Positions 6,339 to 14,009 of a stretch of 14,157 bases of DNA are shown here, one piece after another. The DNA is from CAZBEL01 sp964628055 (GTDB lineage: Bacteria; Fidelibacterota; Marinisomatia; Marinisomatales; TCS56). Position 1 is the first letter of the stretch, and each line of letters starts with the position of its first letter. The notes below the pieces were generated by a model that was given only the letters and a program-made list of their open reading frames with translations, was not told where the DNA came from and searched no databases. Position numbers and translations under genes: made by a program. Location of the stretch: positions 1-14,157 of the forward strand of contig CAZVNL010000048.1 in assembly GCA_964628055.1 (NCBI GenBank), read 5' to 3'.

Positions 6339-8291
6339 ATGAGCCAGGTAACGATTACCTTTCCTGACCAGAGTACCCGGTCGTACCCCCGTGGAGTGAC
6401 CCCTGCTCAAATAGCCCGGGAGCTGGGCCCGCGCTTGGCAGAAGCGGCCATCGCCGCAACAGTCAATGGTAAGTTGGCGGATCTCACCGTCCCTATTCAG
6501 GAAGACGCCCAACTGCAAATCCTCACGGGCGATACTCCCGAAGGGCACGAAGTTTTATTGCACAGCACGGCCCATCTCATGGCCCAGGCAGTGAAAAATC
6601 TCTTTCCCCAGGCCAAGGTCACCATCGGCCCGGCTATTGAAAATCGCTTCTACTATGATTTCGACGTAGCAAAACCATTTACCGAAGAAGATTTAAAGCG
6701 TATCGAAGAGACCATGCGGAAATTGGCCCAGGAAGACTTTCCGGTACAAAGACGAATGGTATCCCGGGAAGAAGCCCTGCGGTTCTTCAAAGACCAGGAG
6801 GAACCCTACAAAGTGGAGATCATCGAGGAAATTGACGCCGACGAGCCCATCAGTATCTATTCCCAGGACAACTTTAGTGATCTCTGTCGTGGTCCCCATG
6901 TTCCTTCCACGGGGAAAATAAAATATTTTAAATTACTGAGTACTTCCGGAGCGTACTGGCGCGGGGACGAGCGGAATAAAATGCTCCAACGGATTTACGG
7001 TACGGCTTTCAGTTCAAAAAAGAAGCTGAAGGAGTACCTGCGTTTATTGGAAGAAGCCCGGAAACGGGACCACCGTAAATTAGGGCGCCGGTTGGAACTC
7101 TTCTTTTTCGACCAGGAAGTAGGTCCCGGTTTACCCCTGTGGTTGCCCAAAGGGGCCATCCTCATTGAAGAATTGGAAAAATTAGCCAAGGAAACTGAGG
7201 CTAAAGCCGGGTATTTACGGGTGCGTACACCCCACCTTACCAAGGGAACCCTGTACGAAAAATCGGGCCATCTCCAACACTACCGGGCGAGCATGTATCC
7301 AGCCATGAACGTGGATGGCATCGATTACTACATCAAGCCCATGAATTGTCCCCACCATCACAAGATTTACGCTGCCGTTTCTCGCAGCTACCGGGATTTA
7401 CCCCTACGCCTGGCCGAATATGGAACCTGTTACCGGTATGAAAAATCCGGGCAACTCTTTGGGCTGATGCGGGTACGGAGCATGCAAATGAATGATGCGC
7501 ATATTTATTGTACGCCGGAACAATTCAAGGAGGAATTCCTAGCGGTTTGTCGTCTTTACCAGTATTATTTCGACATTTTTGACATTCAAGAATACCAGAT
7601 GCGCTTGAGCCTCCACGACCCTGCCGATTTGGGAGGCAAATATGTTAATGAACCCGACTTGTGGCTTCGAACTGAAAAAGCCGTGCGGGAAGCGTTGCAG
7701 GAAGGGGGGATTGACTTTGTAGAGATTAAAGGGGAAGCGGCTTTTTACGGCCCTAAAATCGACGTGCAGGTATGGAGTGCCATCGGGAAAGAATTTACCC
7801 TAGCAACGAACCAGGTTGATTTCGCCCAACCCGGGCGTTTTGGGTTAACCTACACCGATGAGCATGGCGCCGCCGTCACACCGTTGTGCATTCACCGGGC
7901 GCCCTTAAGCACCCACGAACGCTTCATTGGGTTTCTCATTGAACATTACGGCGGCAATTTCCCGCTGTGGTTGGCGCCGGTGCAGGTCACCGTTTTACCT
8001 GTGTCAGAGAAAGTGCTCACCTATGCTAAAGACGTTGCCCGTCGTTTGCAAGCGGCAGGAGTTCGCGTTGAATTGAACGAACGTCCTGATAAGATCGGTG
8101 CCAAAATCCGGGCTGCGGAACTCGCCAAGATCAACGTCATGGCCATCGTGGGTAACCAGGAAGCCGAAGGAGGCACCGTGTCCGTCCGGCGCCGTTTTGC
8201 CGGTGACCTGGGGCCGATTGCTGTGGAGCAATTCCTGGCTGACCTGCAAGAAGAAATAAAACGAAGGAGATATCAACATCACCAAAGTTAA
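6339..8291 (+). CDS. thrS: Threonine--tRNA ligase
   Basis: Class IIa synthetase charging tRNA-Thr. The 650 residues contain all expected domains. A TGS domain lies at about 1-65. The editing domain has HSTAH (75-79) and CRGPH (183-187), and hydrolyses mischarged Ser-tRNA-Thr. The catalytic core follows, then an anticodon-binding domain (about 545-640). Zinc and substrate ligands are Cys337 in NCPHH, His388 in NDAHIY and His519 in CIHRAP. Motif 2 surroundings read RVRSMQMNDAHIYCT, unlike RVRGFTQDDAHIFC of E. coli. The start is fixed: a stop TAA lies in frame immediately before the ATG (6336-6338) and the TGS domain begins at once. There is no SD. The 3' end overlaps infC by 14 bases and contains its ribosome binding site. 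Confidence 0.97.
   Translation: MSQVTITFPDQSTRSYPRGVTPAQIARELGPRLAEAAIAATVNGKLADLTVPIQEDAQLQILTGDTPEGHEVLLHSTAHLMAQAVKNLFPQAKVTIGPAIENRFYYDFDVAKPFTEEDLKRIEETMRKLAQEDFPVQRRMVSREEALRFFKDQEEPYKVEIIEEIDADEPISIYSQDNFSDLCRGPHVPSTGKIKYFKLLSTSGAYWRGDERNKMLQRIYGTAFSSKKKLKEYLRLLEEARKRDHRKLGRRLELFFFDQEVGPGLPLWLPKGAILIEELEKLAKETEAKAGYLRVRTPHLTKGTLYEKSGHLQHYRASMYPAMNVDGIDYYIKPMNCPHHHKIYAAVSRSYRDLPLRLAEYGTCYRYEKSGQLFGLMRVRSMQMNDAHIYCTPEQFKEEFLAVCRLYQYYFDIFDIQEYQMRLSLHDPADLGGKYVNEPDLWLRTEKAVREALQEGGIDFVEIKGEAAFYGPKIDVQVWSAIGKEFTLATNQVDFAQPGRFGLTYTDEHGAAVTPLCIHRAPLSTHERFIGFLIEHYGGNFPLWLAPVQVTVLPVSEKVLTYAKDVARRLQAAGVRVELNERPDKIGAKIRAAELAKINVMAIVGNQEAEGGTVSVRRRFAGDLGPIAVEQFLADLQEEIKRRRYQHHQS
8264..8280 (+). 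promoter_or_regulatory. infC ribosome binding site and AUC start codon
   Basis: AAGGAG (8264-8269) is the strongest SD in the window. It is followed after 8 bases by ATC (8278-8280) in frame with infC. No ATG, GTG or TTG lies at this spacing in that frame. The site sits within the last codons of thrS. AUU starts are well known for infC in E. coli, where IF3 rejects its own near-cognate start; AUC would act in the same way. Confidence 0.75.
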
Positions 8292-8790
8292 AACGTCACG
8301 TATCAACGAGGAGATCGTGGCAGACGAAGTCCGCCTGATCTCCAGCGAGGGGGAACAAATAGGAATTGTATCGTTTGAAGAGGCCTTGGAACGGGCCCGC
8401 GAAGAAGGGCTCGATCTCATGGAAGTGGCCCCCAATGCTTCACCACCGGTTTGTAAAATCGTCAATTACGGTAAACTGAAATACGAAGAGAAAAAAAAGT
8501 TACAACAGAGTAAGAAAAAACAACATATTATTAAAATCAAAGAAGTGCGGATTCGTCCCAGCATAAGCGAAAACGATCTATTGAACAAGATCAACCAGGG
8601 AAAAAAGTTTATTCACGACGGGTGTAAATTGAAGGTCACCGTCATGTATCGTGGTCGGGAATTGAGTCGCGTCGATTTAGGAGAACAGATCATGGAGCGC
8701 GTCATAGACTTACTTTCCGACGTAGCGGATGTGGAGAAACAATCCGAACTTGAAGGTCGACGAATGTCTTTCATATTTTCTTCAAAGTAG
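8278..8790 (+). CDS. infC: Translation initiation factor IF-3 (probable AUC start)
   Basis: IF3 binds the 30S subunit, prevents premature 50S joining and checks the start codon and initiator tRNA. From ATC 8278 the product is 170 residues, close to the 180 of E. coli IF3. The N-domain includes RINEEI (about 8-13), the conserved start of IF3, EVRLI, and PPVCKIVNYGK. A lysine-rich linker (about 77-85) leads to the C-domain with KEVRIRPSISENDL and the VMYRGREL strand. A GTG at 8317 would give 157 residues, drop the RINEEI segment and leave only 3 bases after GAGGAG, so I reject it. The start overlaps the thrS stop (8289-8291). Autoregulation through the near-cognate start is expected. Family call is certain; start is likely. 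Confidence 0.93.
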   Translation: MTKVKTSRINEEIVADEVRLISSEGEQIGIVSFEEALERAREEGLDLMEVAPNASPPVCKIVNYGKLKYEEKKKLQQSKKKQHIIKIKEVRIRPSISENDLLNKINQGKKFIHDGCKLKVTVMYRGRELSRVDLGEQIMERVIDLLSDVADVEKQSELEGRRMSFIFSSK

Positions 8791-8801
8791 GAGTTCTACG
8801 A

Positions 8802-8996
8802 ATGCCGAAACAAAGAACACGACGCAGTGCTGCTAAACGGTTCACCTTAACCGGTACTGGTCGAATTAAACGGAATAAAGCAAACCATAGACACATGCTC
8901 ATCCGGCGGTCCAACAGCGCCAAGCGCAAGATGCGCAAGGCGGGGTTGGTAGACAGCAGTGAGGATAAGCGTATCCGTCGGATGCTTGGAATCTAA
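8802..8996 (+). CDS. rpmI: 50S ribosomal protein L35
   Basis: Small basic ribosomal protein of 64 residues, the normal size. It opens MPKQRTRRSAAKRF, then has TGTGRIKRNKA (17-27) and ends in KRIRRMLGI, the usual L35 pattern. The ATG lies 11 bases after infC with GGAG at 8790-8793, so the SD begins on the last base of the infC stop. Its place between infC and rplT is the widely conserved order. In E. coli this pair is repressed by L20 acting on the leader RNA. I could not identify an equivalent L20-binding fold here. Confidence 0.97.
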   Translation: MPKQRTRRSAAKRFTLTGTGRIKRNKANHRHMLIRRSNSAKRKMRKAGLVDSSEDKRIRRMLGI

Positions 8997-9007
8997 AGGA
9001 GAGTCAC

Positions 9008-9352
9008 ATGCCCAGAGTAAACAGTTCAGTTCCCCGGCATAGACGTCATCGCAAGATTGTGAAGCAGGCCAAGGGCTACTATGGTGCCCGGAGCCGCAAT
9101 TTCAAAGCTGCTAAAGATGCCGTCTGGAAGGCTGGGACTTACGCCTACCGAGACCGCCGCCAGCGGAAACGTCAATTTCGCCGCTTGTGGATTACCCGAA
9201 TCAATGCCGCCGCCCGCTTGAATGGAATGTCCTATTCGGCCTTCATCGCGGGCCTAAAACGGAACCAGATCGAGTTGGATCGTAAGGTCCTGGCCGACCT
9301 GGCCATGAACCAGCCGGAAGCTTTTGCCCAACTGGTTCAATCCATCAAGTAA
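9008..9352 (+). CDS. rplT: 50S ribosomal protein L20
   Basis: Early 23S rRNA-binding assembly protein of 114 residues, typical length. The basic N-terminal extension (RHRRHRKIVKQAKGYYGARSR, about 10-30) contains the conserved AKGYYG. It is followed by TYAYRDRRQRKR (44-55), RLWITRINAA (59-68) and MSYSAFIAGL (74-83), all standard. The ATG has a strong AAGGAGAG SD (8996-9003), 11 bases downstream of rpmI. In gamma-proteobacteria and Firmicutes L20 is the autogenous repressor of this operon; the same here is inference. Confidence 0.97.
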   Translation: MPRVNSSVPRHRRHRKIVKQAKGYYGARSRNFKAAKDAVWKAGTYAYRDRRQRKRQFRRLWITRINAAARLNGMSYSAFIAGLKRNQIELDRKVLADLAMNQPEAFAQLVQSIK

Positions 9353-9357
9353 ATCCC

Positions 9358-10350
9358 ATGTCCCTTAATGCTGAGATCGAGTCCGTTCGGAAGTCTTTCC
9401 GAACGGACCTCGCTCCCCCTCCTGGTAGCCCCCAAGAATGGGAAGCCCTGCGGGTAAAATATTTTGGCCGTAAGGGTTTACTTGCTGGCCTTTTCCGGCA
9501 ATTAGGACAGCTCGAACCGAAGGAACGTCCTGCCGCTGGAAAACAGCTTAACGCGTTAAAACAAGAATTAACAGCTACTTTTGATAAGTTGGCCACCCAG
9601 GCAACGCGGCCAACCCAGGAGAGCGCTAAAGCGGCCATTGATTACACCTTACCGGGAACGCCTTACACCGAAGGGTCTTTGCACCCTTTGGAACGAACCC
9701 TGGTGAAGATCAAGGACGTGTTCCAGTCCATTGGTTTTGCGGTGGCCTATGGACCCGAAGTGGATGACGATTACCACAATTTTGAGGCTTTGAACATGCC
9801 GCCTCATCATCCGGCGCGCGACATGCAGGATACCTTTTTCATCGACCCTAAAACCGTTCTCCGCACCCATACTTCCAATGTTCAAATCCACCTCATGGAA
9901 TCCCACGAACCGCCGTTACGTTTTATCGTCCCCGGTCGTGTTTATCGCAACGAGGCTATCAGTTTCAAGAGCTATTGTCTCTTCCATCAAGTGGAAGGGC
10001 TCTATGTGGACAAAGTTGTGACCTTTGCCGATTTAAAGGGGACGATTGAATATTTTGTTCAGCGTCTTTTCGGTTCTCAAGTCCAATTACGTTTTCGCCC
10101 TAGCTTCTTCCCGTTCACGGAACCCAGCGCCGAAGTGGATATTTGGAGTGACAACCAGAACCAGTGGTTGGAAATAATGGGGTGTGGCATGGTGGACCCG
10201 GCAGTGTTCGAAAAGGTGGGCTACGATCCTAAGACCTGGCACGGATTTGCTTTTGGGATGGGGGTAGAACGTATCGCCATGTTGAAGTACGGGATCCAGG
10301 ATATTCGTTTATTTTACCAAAATGATATTCGTTTTCTGGAGCAATTCTGA
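9358..10350 (+). CDS. pheS: Phenylalanine--tRNA ligase alpha subunit
   Basis: Catalytic subunit of the (alpha-beta)2 class II synthetase. The 330 residues include an N-terminal coiled-coil arm (about 1-85). Next come ARDMQDTFF (153-161) and LRTHTS (169-174). Motif 2 is GRVYRNEAIS...FHQVEG (193-214), and EIMGCGMVDP spans 272-281. Motif 3 is GFAFGMGVERIAML (296-309). In motif 2 the DATH seen in E. coli is replaced by SFKS, a variant I associate with FCB-type bacteria (recollection, unchecked). The ATG lies 5 bases after the rplT stop with no SD in the rplT tail, so initiation probably depends on ribosomes finishing rplT. A strong hairpin lies at codons 7-19. It overlaps pheT by one base (TGATG). 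Confidence 0.97.
   Translation: MSLNAEIESVRKSFRTDLAPPPGSPQEWEALRVKYFGRKGLLAGLFRQLGQLEPKERPAAGKQLNALKQELTATFDKLATQATRPTQESAKAAIDYTLPGTPYTEGSLHPLERTLVKIKDVFQSIGFAVAYGPEVDDDYHNFEALNMPPHHPARDMQDTFFIDPKTVLRTHTSNVQIHLMESHEPPLRFIVPGRVYRNEAISFKSYCLFHQVEGLYVDKVVTFADLKGTIEYFVQRLFGSQVQLRFRPSFFPFTEPSAEVDIWSDNQNQWLEIMGCGMVDPAVFEKVGYDPKTWHGFAFGMGVERIAMLKYGIQDIRLFYQNDIRFLEQF
9378..9412 (+). repeat. Strong hairpin within the 5' end of pheS
   Basis: GTCCGTTCGGAA (9381-9392) and TTCCGAACGGAC (9397-9408) form a perfect 12-bp stem around the tetraloop GTCT. Three more pairs (CGA 9378-9380 with TCG 9410-9412) follow a single bulged C at 9409. The first perfect stem base is 23 bases after the A of the pheS ATG. 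No T run follows, so it is not a standard terminator. The fold is visible in the sequence; function is unknown. Confidence 0.85.
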
Positions 10351-12734
10351 TGCGTGTTTCTCTGGATTGGCTGCGGGAATTCGTTGATATCGAGGAATCG
10401 CCGGCGGACTTAGCAGAATTGCTCACTATGATGGGAGTGGAGGCGGAACCTGGCTTACACCTTGAGGCTATCACGAATGTTGTAATTGGCAAGGTTCTGT
10501 CCGTGCTGAAGCATCCCAATGCTGACAAGCTGAAATTGTGTCGTGTTACCGACGGAAGTAAAACCTACCCGGTGGTCTGTGGGGCCACCAATGTCGCTTC
10601 GGGACAAACCATCCCTTTGGCTCGAGTAGGCGCTACCTTACCAGGGGATATCAACTTACGTAAGGTTCGCATTCGGGGCGAGGTCAGCGAGGGGATGATT
10701 TGTTCCGAAAGAGAACTGGGTGTTTCCGATGAGCACGAAGGCATCATGGTATTACCCGAGGACTTAGACCTGGGAATCCCCGTTAACGAGTTTCTCCAGG
10801 AACGTTATGGGTATTTAGACCTGGACCTCACGCCTAATCGACCGGACTGCTTATCCCATGTGGGTGTCGCCCGGGAAATAGCGGTGAAAACACAGCGACC
10901 ATTTAAATATAACCCTGCCAAAGCCAGAACCGATAAACCAGAGCTATTAAAAGACCTGGTGACCATCACGATTGAAAACGAGATTGGATGCCCCCGGTAT
11001 GTGGCTGGTTTGGTGGAAAACAGTGAGGTAAAACCTTCCCCCCAATGGATGGTGGAGCGTCTAAAGGCAGCGGGGCTACGCAGTATCAATACCATTGTGG
11101 ATATTTCGAATTATGTACTCTTAGAAACGGGCCATCCGACGCATATTTTTGATTATGATACGATTGCCACCCAGGAAGTGGTTATTCGCAACGCACGTCC
11201 GGGAGAATCAATTGTCACGTTAGATGGGCAAGAATTTGATTTACAACCCCAGCACTTATTGATCACCGATGGCCCTAACGCCATTGCCCTGGCAGGCATC
11301 ATGGGCGGTCTTAACACAGCCGTGCGGGACACCACCAGACGAGTACTTATCGAAAGTGCCTACTTCGATCCCATTACCATTCGCAAGGGGGCCAAATCGT
11401 TGGGCTTAATGACCGAAGCTTCCAAGCGATTCGAACGGGGGGCCGATCCCGAGGGCGCCTGGATAGCCTTCTGGCGAGTGGTAGACCTATTGGAATCCAT
11501 AGCAGGAGGGAAGTGGGTTACCGGTGTAATCGACGCTTATCCGCAACGGATAAAACAACCAACAATCGTTTTACGTAAAAGCGAATTAGACTTAGTCACG
11601 GGACAGGAGTTACCGGCGACTTTTGTGGAAACGACGCTGAAGTCACTGGGTGTAGCCGTACGATCAAAGGGTAGCCGGGCCTGGGAATGTGGCGCTCCTA
11701 GCTATCGCCCGGACCTGGAGCGAGAAATCGACATCATCGAAGAAGTGATACGCGTCTATGGCTACGACCGGATTCCTACAACCCCTGATTATCGCGGAGT
11801 TTACCATCAGGAAGACGTCGACCTTAATACTGGATTATTGGAATTAGAACATCTTTTGACCGGCTTGGGTTACCGTCAGTGTTACAACAATACCCTGCAG
11901 GATAAGTCTTGGGCGAGTAGTCTGGGAAAAACACCGGTTGCACTACAGAATCCCCTCACCGAAACGATGACCCATTTGCGGACTTCTTTATTACCGGGAC
12001 TACTGAAAACGATCGATTACAATATCAATAATGGGAACCCTGACTTACGACTATTCGAAGCCGGACACGTTTTTACGCAGCTTAATCCCGGATTCGAAGG
12101 CATTGAAGAGCAGCATCTCTTGGCGGCGGTGACGCACGGCGACCTGGAACCGAAGAATGTCCATTTTTCTGCGCGGGAACACACTTTTTTCAGCATGAAA
12201 GGAATTGTCCAAACGCTTCTGCGTCGGTGTGGACTGGAGACGGTCAATTTCACTCCTTTCGATTCAGCCATTTTTGCTCCAGGTTTCGAAATAAATGTGG
12301 ACGATGAAGTGTTGGGATACATAGGGCAGATCGAAAAGAGCTACATCGAATCTTTGGGATTAAAGACGGACACCGTTTACGGTTTTGAATTGGATGTCAG
12401 GGTCCTTCGGCAGTACCAGGGGCAAGAACGGCGGTACCAGCCGGTGATCCCCTACCCGGCCGTACATCGAGATATTAATTTTGTCATGGAGCAGTCTGTC
12501 CCAGCGGAAAGGATCACCCAAGCCATCTTAGCCGTGGGTAAGCCGTTGTTGAAACAAGTGCTTCCCACCGACCTTTATACTTCAGAACGTTTAGGGCAGA
12601 ACCAGAAGAGCCTCACCTTCAGTCTCACCTTTCAAAGTCCGGAAAAAACACTTGAAGATAAAGAGGTAACTTCCGTAATAAACCAAATTATAGATGTTGT
12701 TTCTTCCCGATTTTATGCTAAATTAAGAAGGTAA
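10350..12734 (+). CDS. pheT: Phenylalanine--tRNA ligase beta subunit
   Basis: Non-catalytic, tRNA-binding and editing subunit that pairs with PheS. The 794 residues are full length. MRVSLDWLREFV is the standard N-terminus. An EMAP/OB-fold tRNA-binding domain spans about 40-150 (VLKHPNADKLKLC, EGMICSERELG). The B3/B4 editing region covers about 210-390 (NYVLLETGHPTHIFD, ESAYFDPITIRKGAKSLGL) and B5 about 400-475 (APSYRPDLEREIDIIEEVIR). A PheS-like core follows. The C-terminal ferredoxin-fold anticodon-binding domain covers about 700-794 (YPAVHRDINFVM). The ATG shares its A with the pheS TGA, and GGAG (10338-10341) stands 8 bases upstream within pheS, fitting the equal stoichiometry of the subunits. 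Confidence 0.97.
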   Translation: MRVSLDWLREFVDIEESPADLAELLTMMGVEAEPGLHLEAITNVVIGKVLSVLKHPNADKLKLCRVTDGSKTYPVVCGATNVASGQTIPLARVGATLPGDINLRKVRIRGEVSEGMICSERELGVSDEHEGIMVLPEDLDLGIPVNEFLQERYGYLDLDLTPNRPDCLSHVGVAREIAVKTQRPFKYNPAKARTDKPELLKDLVTITIENEIGCPRYVAGLVENSEVKPSPQWMVERLKAAGLRSINTIVDISNYVLLETGHPTHIFDYDTIATQEVVIRNARPGESIVTLDGQEFDLQPQHLLITDGPNAIALAGIMGGLNTAVRDTTRRVLIESAYFDPITIRKGAKSLGLMTEASKRFERGADPEGAWIAFWRVVDLLESIAGGKWVTGVIDAYPQRIKQPTIVLRKSELDLVTGQELPATFVETTLKSLGVAVRSKGSRAWECGAPSYRPDLEREIDIIEEVIRVYGYDRIPTTPDYRGVYHQEDVDLNTGLLELEHLLTGLGYRQCYNNTLQDKSWASSLGKTPVALQNPLTETMTHLRTSLLPGLLKTIDYNINNGNPDLRLFEAGHVFTQLNPGFEGIEEQHLLAAVTHGDLEPKNVHFSAREHTFFSMKGIVQTLLRRCGLETVNFTPFDSAIFAPGFEINVDDEVLGYIGQIEKSYIESLGLKTDTVYGFELDVRVLRQYQGQERRYQPVIPYPAVHRDINFVMEQSVPAERITQAILAVGKPLLKQVLPTDLYTSERLGQNQKSLTFSLTFQSPEKTLEDKEVTSVINQIIDVVSSRFYAKLRR

Positions 12735-12763
12735 TCTGTTTTGAAAGCAGTGAGGAAACAACC

Positions 12764-13057
12764 ATGGAAGACCACGATAATCTCGTGCGGGTAACGATTT
12801 TCGGTCAGGAGTACACGGTGAAGGCTCCGGCAGATGCTTCATATATAAAGAGCATCGCCGAGTTTGTAGATTCTAAGATGCGGGAGGTTCAGGAGGAATT
12901 ATCCACTCCTCAATCGCCGGCGCGGGTGGCCATTTTAGCGGCGATGAATATCTCCGATGAACTTTTTACCGCCCGCAAAGAAAAGGCGGATTTGAGCGAT
13001 TCGGTGGAGACGAAAATCCAGGCGGTGATTGACCTCATTGACGAATCCCTGAGCTAA
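12764..13057 (+). CDS. zapA: Cell division protein ZapA
   Basis: FtsZ-ring-associated protein that bundles FtsZ filaments at mid-cell. The 97 residues show the ZapA pattern. A short beta N-terminal domain (VRVTIFGQEYTVKAP, 8-22) is followed by a helix with VDSKMREV (35-42) and ARVAILAAMNISDEL (53-67). A long C-terminal coiled-coil helix (about 68-96) serves dimer and tetramer formation. The ATG follows GAGGA (12752-12756) with a 7-base spacer, 29 bases after pheT. pheT-zapA adjacency recurs in several phyla, which supports the call despite low sequence conservation. No 6S RNA gene follows it, unlike in E. coli, because folD starts after 19 bases. Confidence 0.88.
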   Translation: MEDHDNLVRVTIFGQEYTVKAPADASYIKSIAEFVDSKMREVQEELSTPQSPARVAILAAMNISDELFTARKEKADLSDSVETKIQAVIDLIDESLS

Positions 13058-13076
13058 TCCCTACTTAACCCCACTC

Positions 13077-13961
13077 ATGCCAGAAACGTTGATCCTCTCA
13101 GGGAAGGAGGTAGGCAAAACTGTTTACCAAGGGTTACAGCCGCGCATTGAAGCGTTAAAGGGACGGGGGATTACACCCGGTTTAGCCGTCGTCTTAGTAG
13201 GGAATGATCCTGCTTCCCAAGTTTATGTTCGCAGTAAAACGCGGAAGTTTGCTGCTTTAAATCTCTTCTCGGAAACGATCCTTTTACCGGAGGATAGTTC
13301 TCCGGAAGATGTGCTCAATACGATCACCAAACTTAACCGGGAATCCCGGTATCATGGGATTCTGGTCCAACTCCCCTTGCCCGGACACATAGCAGCACAA
13401 CCCGTCTTAGAAGCTATAGATCCTCGGAAAGATGTTGATGGCTTTCACCCAGAAAACTTGGGACGGCTGGTATTAGGCAAGCCTCGATATGTACCCTGTA
13501 CTCCCAAAGGAATCATACGGATATTCCAATATTACAATATTTCTTTAGAAGGCCAGCACGTCGTGATTTTAGGACGGAGTGCCATCGTAGGACGCCCCCT
13601 GTCCATTTTAACCAGCTTAAAACAAAAAACGGCCAACGCCACCACGACCCTGTGTCACTCGCGGACTGTCAACCTTAAACAACATACCCGTGCGGCTGAT
13701 ATCTTGATCACGGCTCTGGGATCGCCAGAATTCATCGGTAGCAATGACATTAAAAAGGGGGTTGTAATCGTGGACGTGGGTATTAATCGAGTGGCTGACG
13801 ATTCAGAAAAAGGATATCACTTGGTGGGCGATGTCAACCAGGCGGAAGTGCAGGATATTGCCGCTGCCATAACCCCCGTGCCGGGGGGGGTCGGTCCTAT
13901 GACAATTGCCATGTTGGTGGAAAACACGGTGGAAGCGGCTGAATACCAACAAGTGCTGTAA
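13077..13961 (+). CDS. folD: Bifunctional methylenetetrahydrofolate dehydrogenase / methenyltetrahydrofolate cyclohydrolase
   Basis: Cytoplasmic one-carbon enzyme converting 5,10-methylene-THF to 5,10-methenyl-THF with NADP+, then to 10-formyl-THF for purines and formyl-Met-tRNA. The 294 residues are full length. The catalytic YVRSK (50-54, Tyr50 and Lys54), LVQLPLP (96-102, Gln98) and DVDGFHP (119-125, Asp121) are all intact. The Rossmann dinucleotide motif is GRSAIVGRP (166-174). VGDVN (250-254) and TPVPGGVGPMT (266-276) complete the set. The stretch SLKQKTANATTTLCHSRT (180-197) is longer than in the E. coli protein, a form I associate with FCB bacteria. There is no SD before the ATG and the gap to zapA is 19 bases. 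A run of eight G lies at 13883-13890 in the conserved PGGVGP codons. Confidence 0.96.
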   Translation: MPETLILSGKEVGKTVYQGLQPRIEALKGRGITPGLAVVLVGNDPASQVYVRSKTRKFAALNLFSETILLPEDSSPEDVLNTITKLNRESRYHGILVQLPLPGHIAAQPVLEAIDPRKDVDGFHPENLGRLVLGKPRYVPCTPKGIIRIFQYYNISLEGQHVVILGRSAIVGRPLSILTSLKQKTANATTTLCHSRTVNLKQHTRAADILITALGSPEFIGSNDIKKGVVIVDVGINRVADDSEKGYHLVGDVNQAEVQDIAAAITPVPGGVGPMTIAMLVENTVEAAEYQQVL

Positions 13962-14009
13962 CCATCTTTTTTCATGATGTTAGTTTAGAGTAAATTTATT
14001 CTTATATTT

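Noticed and set aside
8317..8790. infC starting at GTG 8317
   Set aside because: It loses the conserved RINEEI segment and has an SD only 3 bases away, while ATC 8278 has a perfect SD and spacing.
8838..8853. CGGTT/AACCG hairpin in rpmI as an L20 operator
   Set aside because: A 5-bp stem alone does not resemble the known L20 targets, and pairing partners for a pseudoknot are not evident.
13058..13076. 6S RNA gene after zapA, as in E. coli
   Set aside because: Only 19 bases separate zapA and folD.
13336..13350. Palindrome ACCGGG-AAT-CCCGGT in folD
   Set aside because: Six pairs within coding sequence is within what chance gives, with no supporting context.
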